From: a virus
Length of the DNA stretch: 22,696 nucleotides
IMG/VR virus record: IMGVR_UViG_3300034374_003418
Span: 1 to 22,696 of that record
Direction: 5' to 3' (one strand)
Part shown: positions 7,434 to 12,628 of the stretch, one piece after another
Position numbering within the stretch: the stretch's first letter is position 1
Layout of the letters: every line of letters starts with the position of its first letter
The notes under the pieces: generated by a model
Databases searched by the model: none
What the model saw: the letters and a program-made list of their open reading frames with translations, nothing else
Told to the model about the DNA's origin: nothing
Made by a program: the position numbers and the translations under genes

Positions 7434-7629
7434 CGAGCCGACCAAAACGTACAATTTGTTACTTTCCGTTGCGGTGTACGACAGGCTAGCCAAACACGCC
7501 GAACGTCTCCACGCAAAGAGTATCAATCAAGTCTCGGTTGGTGACCTGATACGGGAGGGTATCGATATTTACTTGGAGGCACTCGACGATGACGACTACG
7601 AAGGGGGAAATGTAGATGCGAAAGATTAA
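7411..7629 (+). CDS. Ribbon-helix-helix-like DNA-binding protein, 72 aa
   Basis: The product reads like a small transcription factor of the Arc/CopG class: a short strand (TYNLLLSV), a helix (AVYDRLAKHAERLHA), a turn, and a second helix (VSVGDLIREGIDIYLEAL), with an acidic C-terminus. RHH proteins bind palindromes as dimers and often control their own operon. The start at ATG 7411 has AGAGG eight bases upstream. A longer in-frame ATG at 7342 lies inside the preceding small gene and lacks a site. Given its place beside the divergent promoters, it may be the switch protein of this phage; that is inference. Confidence 0.72.
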   Translation: MPRPPKIDEPTKTYNLLLSVAVYDRLAKHAERLHAKSINQVSVGDLIREGIDIYLEALDDDDYEGGNVDAKD

Positions 7630-7888
7630 GCTGTTCAAAGACCGAAAAGATAACGACCTCTTACCGTACGTTGTATCGAAAGATAATCGGCACGAAGTCG
7701 TCGCTCCGGTGTCATCCGTACGCATCGGAGAGACAAGTCGCGAACTCGTGAAGTCGGGGCAGTGCATCGACTACGCACGATGGGTTGCCTTGTACGTCGG
7801 AAAAAATCACGACGAGTGCAAAAAGTGGCTTGACAAGCACAAAACGGTAGTGTTAAAACTGGGCATACCTTACGAGGTGTCATCGTAG
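7616..7888 (+). CDS. Unknown protein, 90 aa
   Basis: I do not recognise this protein. It starts at ATG 7616, 14 bases inside the RHH gene, with GGGGG about eight bases upstream. The sequence is Lys- and Arg-rich at the N-terminus (MRKIKLFKDRKDND) and ends with a helical Lys-rich stretch (DECKKWLDKHKTVVLK). No known motif is visible. It is the last gene of the P1 unit: a hairpin spans its stop codon and a strong terminator follows at 7919. Confidence 0.7.
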   Translation: MRKIKLFKDRKDNDLLPYVVSKDNRHEVVAPVSSVRIGETSRELVKSGQCIDYARWVALYVGKNHDECKKWLDKHKTVVLKLGIPYEVSS

Positions 7889-7897
7889 GGTACGTTT
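7868..7897 (+). terminator. Hairpin followed by TACG and T-tract (box A)
   Basis: CCTTACGA (7868-7875) pairs with TCGTAGGG (7883-7890), eight pairs including one G-U, loop GGTGTCA. It is followed directly by TACG and TTTC. The stop codon of the 90-aa gene lies in the right arm. The hairpin-TACG-TTT layout recurs on the minus strand at 12445-12586. It is a weak terminator by ordinary criteria because TACG separates stem and T-tract. Confidence 0.4.
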
Positions 7898-7918
7898 CTC
7901 CTGTGTTACTACCGCTGG

Positions 7919-7957
7919 GCGGGACTGGTTTTCGGACTGGTCCCGCTCTTTTTTTTT
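7919..7957 (+). terminator. Rho-independent terminator
   Basis: GCGGGAC (7919-7925) and GTCCCGC (7940-7946) form a perfect seven-pair stem followed by TCTTTTTTTTT. It closes the P1 transcription unit and lies immediately before promoter P2. Confidence 0.85.
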
Positions 7958-7988
7958 CTTGACACTCCCACCCACATACCTGTATGAC
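7953..7988 (+). promoter_or_regulatory. Candidate sigma70-type promoter P2
   Basis: TTTTTCTTGACA (7953-7964) carries a perfect -35. TATGAC (7983-7988) is 18 bases downstream and preceded by TG. It would drive the small-gene cluster from 8021. The T-run of the preceding terminator forms the upstream part of this promoter, so terminator and promoter are joined back to back. Confidence 0.55.
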
Positions 7989-8020
7989 AAATTATACACA
8001 CAAACAGAAGGGAAACAGAC

Positions 8021-8293
8021 ATGCCTTATTTTGCACTGATTAACGGGGGTACAGAAGCCGAAGAGGCCACCATCGGGCTGGCCACACCGGAACAGATGGA
8101 AAAGTTTGTAGACGACGGGGTGATATCCGGTCGTTACAAGCCTCTCAAGGATGATCTGATCACTGTGACCATTGAAGACACGAGGATCGACCCTAGAACT
8201 TTGAAAAGAGGAGTTGTCAAAGCTTACCTGTGGGACTTTAAAGGTGGGAAAGATCCGTATAAAGTAGATGACTGGGACGTAGACGAGGGTTGA
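8021..8293 (+). CDS. Unknown protein, 90 aa
   Basis: I do not recognise this product. It starts at ATG 8021 with AAGGGA eight bases upstream and is the first gene after P2. The sequence is acidic overall and ends KVDDWDVDEG. A segment TPEQMEKFVDDGVISGRYKPL looks helical, and ITVTIEDTRIDPRTL looks like strands. No catalytic or metal-binding motif is seen. It opens a run of six short, closely spaced genes that has the look of a phage early accessory cluster. Confidence 0.7.
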   Translation: MPYFALINGGTEAEEATIGLATPEQMEKFVDDGVISGRYKPLKDDLITVTIEDTRIDPRTLKRGVVKAYLWDFKGGKDPYKVDDWDVDEG

Positions 8294-8297
8294 AGAG

Positions 8298-8636
8298 ATG
8301 CGGACGATTGAGAACCACGTCGAACGGTGCCACTGCTGGGAATGCGGTGGTTACGGCAAGAAGGAGTACGAACAGGCTGTCCCGGACCCAATCCGGGGTG
8401 GCGACCTTGTCGGTGTCATGGGTGAGTGCGATGGCTGCGAGGGTAACGGCGAACTGTTACGCGCAAAGATAACGCAGACGACGGTGATCCGTGCCTTCCT
8501 CACACAGGCGAAACACGCACTCGAAGACATCGAACTGCTTGACACAGACCTCGACGCCATCTATGGCAAAATAGATGACGCAATCGGTGACATCGAACGC
8601 TACGAACGAAAGGTAGGGACACGTGAAGAAGAGTGA
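8298..8636 (+). CDS. DnaJ-type zinc-finger protein, 112 aa
   Basis: Two CxxCxGxG repeats are visible, CWECGGYG (C13, C16) and CDGCEGNG (C44, C47), which together make one zinc site of the DnaJ type. There is no J domain. The C-terminal half (60-112) is a long amphipathic, probably coiled-coil helix. It starts five bases after the preceding stop with GAGGG upstream. The same partial DnaJ finger is inserted in this phage's DNA polymerase, so the two may share a partner or ancestry. Free-standing DnaJ-finger proteins of this size are common in phages and their role is unknown. Confidence 0.8.
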   Translation: MRTIENHVERCHCWECGGYGKKEYEQAVPDPIRGGDLVGVMGECDGCEGNGELLRAKITQTTVIRAFLTQAKHALEDIELLDTDLDAIYGKIDDAIGDIERYERKVGTREEE

Positions 8637-8763
8637 CTGGATAATTGTGTACGCTTACGGCGAGTGGCAAGTCTCTGACGGCCCCGTCGGCAAGCGCAGC
8701 ACGTCGTATGACTTCAAGACGCGAAAGGAAGCGGAAGAATGGGTAAAGTCAAGGACTGGGTAA
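8623..8763 (+). CDS. Small unknown protein, 46 aa
   Basis: GTG at 8623 opens a 46-codon frame (N-terminus KKSDWIIVYAYGEWQVSDG) that overlaps the previous gene by 14 bases and the next by 25. AGGGA lies about five bases upstream. The product has a compact beta-rich N-terminal part and a basic helix at the C-terminus (TRKEAEEWVKSR), typical of small phage proteins. I do not recognise it. Confidence 0.55.
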   Translation: MKKSDWIIVYAYGEWQVSDGPVGKRSTSYDFKTRKEAEEWVKSRTG

Positions 8764-8912
8764 TCGAGATGGAAGAGGACGCATCGTACATGACGCGCCA
8801 AGAATTCGTTGACAAGCACGGCGAAACCGTGATCGAATTTTACGATGAACTCCAACTGAAATGGCAGTACGATCATGCAGAACCACCCGAACCGGATTTC
8901 GATGCTGACTGA
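8739..8912 (+). CDS. Small acidic protein, 57 aa
   Basis: ATG 8739 starts a 57-codon frame within the end of the previous gene; purine-rich AAAGGAAGCGGAAG lies just upstream. The product contains WVIEMEEDASYMTRQEF, VDKHGE and FYDEL. This pattern (short, acidic, two helices) is familiar from small conserved proteins of many phages, but I cannot name a function. It ends 11 bases inside the next gene, so the cluster is probably translated as a coupled series. Confidence 0.6.
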   Translation: MGKVKDWVIEMEEDASYMTRQEFVDKHGETVIEFYDELQLKWQYDHAEPPEPDFDAD

Positions 8913-9084
8913 ACCAGAGGACGATCCGCGTCTGGAAAATGTAGCCGACAAACTGACCACACTACGGCGGCAAATCGACGAAGCAGACTGGAACGGCGAG
9001 GACGTGACAAACGTACAACGCCAAATGGCAAAACGCTTGACGCAAATGGTAAACGAGGGGACGCTATGGCTACCAAAATTCTGA
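8902..9084 (+). CDS. Small helical protein, 60 aa
   Basis: I start this gene at ATG 8902, which overlaps the preceding TGA region and has GGA six bases upstream. ATG 8875 in the same frame would add nine residues. The product is largely helical (ENVADKLTTLRRQIDEADW, VTNVQRQMAKRLTQMV). It has no known motif and its function is unknown. It overlaps the next gene by 19 bases. Confidence 0.55.
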   Translation: MLTEPEDDPRLENVADKLTTLRRQIDEADWNGEDVTNVQRQMAKRLTQMVNEGTLWLPKF

Positions 9085-9278
9085 CAAATGACAAACGCCA
9101 GACGCTGACAAAAACCAGACGAGACAAACCGACCACGCTTTCCCGCGAACACGTCTGCGATAACTGCGGCGAACCCGCCATGATCGAGGAAGGCGACCGC
9201 TTGCGCTGTCCGTCGTGCTGGCTCCGGGAACAGGGCCGGAAAATAAAACCGCTTGACCACAGCGGATATCGCCCGTAA
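9066..9278 (+). CDS. Zinc-ribbon protein, 70 aa
   Basis: CDNC (C31, C34) and CPSC (C48, C51) form a four-Cys zinc ribbon. The Lys/Arg-rich N-terminal 28 residues probably contact nucleic acid. GAGGGG lies just before the ATG at 9066. It is the third zinc-binding protein of this phage region, after the polymerase insert and the DnaJ-finger protein. Its function is unknown; small ribbons like this may bind RNA polymerase or DNA. Confidence 0.7.
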   Translation: MATKILTNDKRQTLTKTRRDKPTTLSREHVCDNCGEPAMIEEGDRLRCPSCWLREQGRKIKPLDHSGYRP

Positions 9279-9316
9279 CTTGTCCCCATCGTTTTCTAAC
9301 GAAGGGAAATAACGAC

Positions 9317-9934
9317 ATGGCAAAACAAGCCACACTATTTGATCATGAGTGCATGATCCACAACATCATCGCGGTTTACCGTGACGCCGACGCCGTACAA
9401 TACAACGAGGGCTTGGCGTGGTATTCGGACGCACAAAAGGCGGCGCACGATATCGCGGTAAAATATGACATTGCCGTTTATATTGTGGCTGCTGTCATCG
9501 CCGCGCTTTCACCCAATAACAAATGGTCCCGTAACGTGACAAACGCGGCGACACTAATTGACGCTTTCCTGCGCGGCGACGGCATCGATTCCGTGAAGGT
9601 CTCAACCTACAACAAGATGAAGGCGAAAGCTTGGGACATCTTGGCGGCGCGTCCGGACTACGACGGCGCAAAAACGATGCTCAAGGGGCAGAAGATCACG
9701 TCCTTTTTCATGGACATCATGGGCGAATTCAACGTGACAATCGATGGCCACGCCCGGAATATCGCTTACAATGAACGAGTCGGATTGGCTGACGACCGGA
9801 CAAACATCGGCGTCCGTGAATACCGCGCTTTGCAAGCCGCTTACGAAGAGGCGGCGCGGCGCGTCGGTCTCATGCCGTACCAGTTACAGGCGATCACTTG
9901 GCGCGTTTGGCGGGACCGTCACGGCATCACGTGA
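9317..9934 (+). CDS. DUF7178-like protein, possibly of the HhH-GPD glycosylase fold
   Basis: This 205-aa protein belongs, I believe, to a family of phage and plasmid proteins annotated as DUF7178. Its signatures are NEGLAWYSDAQ, IAALSPNNKWSRNV, KITSFF, VTIDGHARNIA and PYQLQAITWRVWR. The arrangement resembles the helix-hairpin-helix DNA glycosylase fold, where VDTH-like segments carry the catalytic Asp; D143 in TIDGHA would be the counterpart. If that holds, it could remove or sense modified bases. This is inference from pattern, not shown. AAGGGA precedes the ATG by nine bases. CGTAC is sparse here compared with the phage backbone. Confidence 0.75.
   Translation: MAKQATLFDHECMIHNIIAVYRDADAVQYNEGLAWYSDAQKAAHDIAVKYDIAVYIVAAVIAALSPNNKWSRNVTNAATLIDAFLRGDGIDSVKVSTYNKMKAKAWDILAARPDYDGAKTMLKGQKITSFFMDIMGEFNVTIDGHARNIAYNERVGLADDRTNIGVREYRALQAAYEEAARRVGLMPYQLQAITWRVWRDRHGIT
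9534..9556. repeat. 23-bp direct repeat, first copy
   Basis: This 23-base sequence (starting ACGTGACAAACG, ending GACACTA) lies inside the DUF7178-like gene and recurs perfectly at 9929-9951, 395 bases downstream. Here it encodes the NVTNAATL segment. Confidence 0.9.
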
Positions 9935-9951
9935 CAAACGCGGCGACACTA
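9929..9951. repeat. 23-bp direct repeat, second copy at the gene's stop codon
   Basis: This exact copy of 9534-9556 is read in another frame and supplies the TGA stop (9932-9934) of the DUF7178-like gene. The gene's present 3' end therefore appears to have been made, or replaced, by recombination at this repeat. Confidence 0.9.
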
Positions 9952-10178
9952 TAAAAATTGGGGACCGGCTAATGGTTTCCTTGCTCGGCGCGTTCTGGGG
10001 CGGGGCGGGACTTGCGGGCCGGTCGGATCGACGGCGAGACGATGGGGCCGGTTGATCGCCCGCCGGGGCTGCTGCCGGGGCCGGTACGTTTTTTTTACTT
10101 GTTACGAATCCCCGACGGTGGCATTGTGAGGGGACTGGCCGAGCGGGCCAGCGATACCAGCATGATAGGAGAAACAAA
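9935..10178 (+). other. GC-rich gap with hairpin and GTACGTTTT box (box B)
   Basis: No convincing gene is seen; a 27-codon frame at 9972 lacks a ribosome binding site. The gap is very G+C-rich with repeated CCGG and GGGGC. It then shows GGTACGTTTTTTTT at 10083-10096, a T-tract that could end transcription. A perfect six-pair hairpin, CTGGCC-GAGCG-GGCCAG, lies at 10135-10151, 15 bases before the ribosome binding site of the DUF932 gene. Confidence 0.6.
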
Positions 10179-11201
10179 ATGTTGGACATGATACCTTTTG
10201 AAGAGACCGCCGCAGCGAAGGCAAAAGCACGGGGCGGCGATATCTGGGTGACCCATCGCAACATCGAAGACGTTTCGCTTTATGAGCGATATGGCAAGAT
10301 TCGCCGGGTGCCGATCGAGGCTTTGACCTCGACGCCCGACCTGACACCGTCCGGGGAAGTTATCCGGGACATTGTCGAGCCGCAGCGCATGGATGACTTC
10401 CACGCTTTGCAAAACACGGCGACCGGTGGCCTGTTGAATGTCCGGCCTGTCGGGAAATCGTACGCGCTAGTGCCGCACGATGGCCTCTTTAAGGCGCAGG
10501 CTGACTTGTTGGCCGCGTCGGACTTGCCACTTGATAACGTCGAGGTCGTAGATCGCATCTATGAAGAAGGGGCACGGGTTCATCGTACGATTTATTTCCA
10601 CGACCTCGAAGACCTGTCGATTACGAAAGACGGCCAGCAGGACAAGGTGCGCTGCCGGATGGACATGTTTAACAGCGTCGATATGTCTTGGGCTTTGCAA
10701 ATCTTCTCGGGTGCCTATCGCGACCTCTGCCGGAATACTTTGGTATTTGGTGGGGAAAAGGCTTACCACCAGCGGAAGGTTCATCGCGGGGCGGTATCGC
10801 CGGAAGCTATGATCGCAAAAGCGACTATGGGGCTTTCGATGTGGCAGGACCAGCGCGACGTTATGGACCGCTGGCGGAATTCGCCGCTGACTGATCGCCA
10901 ATTTGCCGACATCTTAAAAGAGACGATCTGCCGCAAGAACACGAAGGCGGCAGAAGCCGACGAACGCTTGTCGGTGAATGAGTCACGCTTGAATTGGCTG
11001 CTGGAGCGGTTTGAAGAAGAGCGGCGCGAACTGGGCCATACGCTTTGGGCCGGTTACAATGCTCTGACCCACTGGGCCACGCACTTGCCGGACGCCCGTG
11101 ACCGGGGCCGCAGCGAACGCAAAAGGTACACGCGGAACGAGCAGGTCCGGGCTATCGTCGATGGGCCGTCTTGGCGGTACCTCGAGGGGCTTGCGGCGTA
11201 G
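10179..11201 (+). CDS. DUF932 family phage/plasmid protein, 340 aa
   Basis: The protein matches the DUF932 family (phage/plasmid-like protein), which is widespread on plasmids and phages and has no settled function. Typical stretches are VGKSYALVPHDGLFKAQADLL (about 92-112), VHRTIYFHDLEDLSI, MFNSVDMSWALQIFSGAYRDLCRNT and GGEKAYHQRKVHRG. The ATG at 10179 has AGGAG with a seven-base spacer. The C-terminal region is helical and basic (RGRSERKRYTRNEQ). Family members often sit near plasmid antirestriction or replication genes, which would fit an accessory, host-interaction role. The gene is G+C-rich and poor in CGTAC, unlike the replication genes, which suggests transfer from another element. Confidence 0.85.
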   Translation: MLDMIPFEETAAAKAKARGGDIWVTHRNIEDVSLYERYGKIRRVPIEALTSTPDLTPSGEVIRDIVEPQRMDDFHALQNTATGGLLNVRPVGKSYALVPHDGLFKAQADLLAASDLPLDNVEVVDRIYEEGARVHRTIYFHDLEDLSITKDGQQDKVRCRMDMFNSVDMSWALQIFSGAYRDLCRNTLVFGGEKAYHQRKVHRGAVSPEAMIAKATMGLSMWQDQRDVMDRWRNSPLTDRQFADILKETICRKNTKAAEADERLSVNESRLNWLLERFEEERRELGHTLWAGYNALTHWATHLPDARDRGRSERKRYTRNEQVRAIVDGPSWRYLEGLAA

Positions 11202-11203
11202 GG

Positions 11204-11287
11204 ATGGAAGCGATTTTATTCCTATATCGCGTCTGCGTTTGCATAATCCTGATCCTTGTTTTGGGGATCATTTTCAACGTCACATGA
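11204..11287 (+). CDS. Candidate 27-aa single-pass membrane peptide
   Basis: An ATG two bases after the DUF932 stop opens a 27-codon frame, MEAILFLYRVCV followed by CIILILVLGIIFNVT. This is one continuous hydrophobic helix. The ribosome binding site is weak (GAGGGG is 15 bases away; GTAGGG is too near). It would fill the gap between DUF932 and the winged-helix gene. It could be a membrane micropeptide or a chance frame. Confidence 0.35.
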   Translation: MEAILFLYRVCVCIILILVLGIIFNVT

Positions 11288-11304
11288 TCGAAGGAGAAAC
11301 GAAA

Positions 11305-11748
11305 ATGACGTTCAACAACATTCCGAAAAACCTTGTTAATGACCTGTGCGGTTGCCTCGATCGGATCGAAGCCGCAATTCGTACCGATGAGGCGGCGAAA
11401 GAGCGGGAGCGGATCGCTGACCTGTTCCGGGCGGAATTCCCGGAGCGGCCAGTCGCAAAGCCACCGGTTGAAAACGTACCCATGACGGGCTTGCACGGTG
11501 AGCCGCTGCACGAACCCGCCCCGCAGCCGGAAGGCTTTTGTGAGACCCATCGGCGGCTGATCGCCCGCCTGTCAGAGGGTACGTTTTACGCCGTGCCGAC
11601 ACTGGCGGGGCATCTCAACGTCAAGAAGGATTCGATCTATGCCTATCTGTGCGGCATCAAAAAGGCGGGTTATCAGCTTGAGGTGCGGAACACCGGCAAC
11701 TTAAAAGGCGGGTACCGGAATATTTACCGGCTTGCCAAGACCGGCTGA
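11305..11748 (+). CDS. Winged-helix-like DNA-binding protein, 147 aa
   Basis: The ATG at 11305 has an excellent AAGGAG eight bases upstream. A longer in-frame opening at 11098 would run back into DUF932 and encodes a low-complexity Arg/Gly stretch, so it is rejected. The N-terminal helix region (1-45) contains RIEAAIRTDEAAKERERIADLF. A Pro-rich linker follows. Residues 82-143 (HRRLIARLSEGTFYAVPTLA, GHLNVKKDSIYAYLCGIKKAGYQ) read as a winged helix-turn-helix with a NIYRL final strand. It may regulate the accessory cluster; that is inference. The stop codon abuts an AAAAACGTAC box. Confidence 0.75.
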   Translation: MTFNNIPKNLVNDLCGCLDRIEAAIRTDEAAKERERIADLFRAEFPERPVAKPPVENVPMTGLHGEPLHEPAPQPEGFCETHRRLIARLSEGTFYAVPTLAGHLNVKKDSIYAYLCGIKKAGYQLEVRNTGNLKGGYRNIYRLAKTG

Positions 11749-11757
11749 AAAACGTAC
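11748..11757 (-). repeat. AAAAACGTAC box directly after a stop codon (box C)
   Basis: AAAAACGTAC begins in the TGA of the winged-helix gene. It is one of eight copies of AAAACGTAC or its complement in noncoding or gene-end positions between 7.8 and 12.6 kb. The orientation is given as the strand reading GTACGTTTTT. A six-pair GGCGGG/CCCGCC stem lies at about 11767-11787. Confidence 0.55.
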
Positions 11758-11809
11758 AACGATGGGGCGGGGCGCTGTTGTCCCGCCTCAACCACGAAAG
11801 GATGAAACG

Positions 11810-12031
11810 ATGAAAACCACCCTTCAAAAAGAAATGACCGTTTCCGACGCCCGCGATACCGTCGTACTCACCGAGACAGAAGCCCGCGCCATCCGCAACA
11901 TGGTTTCAGGCATCCGGACACAGGTGGACGCCCTCGAAAGCGTTTTAGAGTCTTCCGGCATCAGTAGTTGGATATCCAAAAACAGTCCGCGCAGTCTTGC
12001 CAACTTTGAATTTAAGATCACCGACGAATAA
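11810..12031 (+). CDS. Unknown protein, 73 aa
   Basis: ATG 11810 follows AAAGGAT by seven bases. The product starts MKTTLQKEMTVSD, has a probable coiled helix (TETEARAIRNMVSGIRTQVDALESVLES) and ends ANFEFKITDE. I do not recognise it. An in-frame upstream ATG (11732) would begin inside the winged-helix gene and has no site. The TAA stop is immediately followed by an AAAACGTACCC box and a terminator, so it closes this unit. Confidence 0.7.
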   Translation: MKTTLQKEMTVSDARDTVVLTETEARAIRNMVSGIRTQVDALESVLESSGISSWISKNSPRSLANFEFKITDE

Positions 12032-12041
12032 AAACGTACCC
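12031..12041 (-). repeat. AAAACGTACCC box directly after a stop codon (box D)
   Basis: The box starts at the last base of the TAA stop of the 73-aa gene. It has the same sequence as the boxes at 12531 and 12565 through AAAACGTACCC. It lies between the stop codon and the 12056 terminator. Confidence 0.55.
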
Positions 12042-12055
12042 GAATATCCCCAATT

Positions 12056-12089
12056 GGCCCGCTTGGCATAGTCCGGCGGGCCTTTTTTT
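12056..12089 (+). terminator. Rho-independent terminator
   Basis: GGCCCGC (12056-12062) pairs perfectly with GCGGGCC (12076-12082), followed by seven T. It ends the accessory unit that contains the DUF932 and winged-helix genes. Confidence 0.88.
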
Positions 12090-12444
12090 GTGCGCGGCCT
12101 TGTTAAATGCTTTGCGGTTTGTAATGGCGGGATAATTCGGCGGGGCTTGCGTTCGGGGATTGCTGGCCTTTCCGGCATCGATCAATGGCATCGGGACATT
12201 AGGGGGATGACAAAAAGAGCAACGCGCGGGTGTGCGCGGCGTGTAGCCCATTGTGATTCCGGCGGGATTATTCGGCGAGTACGTTTTGCGGGGCGGTGGG
12301 CACCTCGGCGAGGTGATCCTGTGACAAGAAAAACTGAAATAAATCCGCCGTGCGCGTGGGTACGCATGGGCCACCCGGGGTACCCCCGCATTTGCATGCA
12401 ATACCGCCATCAATTTTATTTTTTTGGAGTAACCGGGGTGTATA
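12090..12444. other. Gene-free GC-rich stretch with short repeats and palindromes
   Basis: I see no convincing gene: the open frames on both strands are rich in Arg, Pro, Cys and His and lack ribosome binding sites. A 17-base sequence GGCGGGATAATTCGGCG (12126-12142) recurs with one change at 12261-12277. The second copy runs into GTACGTTTT (12279-12287, box E). Two perfect 10-base palindromes lie close together, GGGGTACCCC (12377-12386) and TTGCATGCAA (12392-12401). A T-run follows at about 12412-12426. The content fits a control or replication region more than degraded coding sequence. Confidence 0.6.
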
Positions 12445-12466
12445 AAAACGTACGCCCCCGGGAGGC
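12445..12466 (-). terminator. Hairpin-GTACG-TTTT element (box F), leftward
   Basis: On the minus strand GCCTC-CCG-GGGGC can pair (five pairs, one of them U-G), followed by GTACGTTTTT. It is the last of three such elements downstream of the leftward promoter at 12657. Confidence 0.35.
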
Positions 12467-12473
12467 ACCTTAA

Positions 12474-12513
12474 TCCCTCAATGTGCTATAAGAATATATA
12501 GCTCTTTGAGGGA
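12474..12513. repeat. 17-bp inverted repeat with six-base loop
   Basis: The left arm 12474-12490 (TCCCTCAATGTGCTATA) and right arm 12497-12513 (TATAGCTCTTTGAGGGA) pair with two mismatches around AGAATA. The centre is A+T-rich inside a G+C-rich region. This could be an operator, an origin element or a transcript hairpin. There is no T-run directly after it on either strand, so a plain terminator is unlikely. Confidence 0.8.
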
Positions 12514-12530
12514 ATAAGGCGGGGGCGGAC

Positions 12531-12555
12531 AAAACGTACCCCTTTGGGGAAAGGG
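12531..12555 (-). terminator. Hairpin-TACG-TTTT element (box G), leftward
   Basis: On the minus strand CCCTTT-CCCC-AAAGGG is a perfect six-pair hairpin, followed by G, TACG and TTTT. The box AAAACGTACCCC (plus strand 12531-12542) is identical to box H, 34 bases away, and both are flanked by the same C before and T after. Confidence 0.45.
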
Positions 12556-12564
12556 CGGGGGAGC

Positions 12565-12622
12565 AAAACGTACCCCTAACGTGGGGTCGGGGCGGGGTAT
12601 ATAGTTTACCCCGGCGGGCCTT
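12565..12622 (-). ncRNA. Candidate short leftward RNA ending at a hairpin-TACG-TTTT element (box H)
   Basis: The leftward promoter at 12657 should start near 12622. The transcript would contain a perfect hairpin with arms CGGGGTA and TACCCCG (12613-12593, seven pairs, seven-base loop). A second hairpin follows (CCCC-ACGTTA-GGGG, 12586-12573), then TACG and TTTT (to 12565). This gives an RNA of about 58 bases with no frame worth translating. It could be a small regulatory RNA, an attenuated leader, or an origin transcript. The evidence is promoter plus structure only. Confidence 0.3.
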
Positions 12623-12628
12623 AAGCCC

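Noticed and set aside
8655-9335. A 226-codon open frame on the minus strand across four small genes
   Set aside because: The plus-strand series has coupled starts, ribosome binding sites and zinc motifs; the minus frame has none of these.
9972-10055. 27-codon frame in the gap after the DUF7178-like gene
   Set aside because: No ribosome binding site and a Gly/Arg composition expected from G+C-rich noncoding DNA.
11098-11304. 69-codon upstream extension of the winged-helix gene
   Set aside because: It overlaps the DUF932 gene and lacks a start site, while ATG 11305 has an excellent AAGGAG.
12018-12473. Open frames of 127-131 codons on both strands in the G+C-rich gap
   Set aside because: Their compositions (Arg, Pro, Cys, His-rich) and lack of ribosome binding sites look like chance frames in G+C-rich noncoding DNA; they also cross a terminator.
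12518-12597. CRISPR-like array from three GGCGGGG units at 36-37 base spacing
   Set aside because: Only two units share the longer sequence, the unit core is short and the spacing holds hairpins, not spacers; no cas genes other than the stand-alone Cas4-like nuclease.
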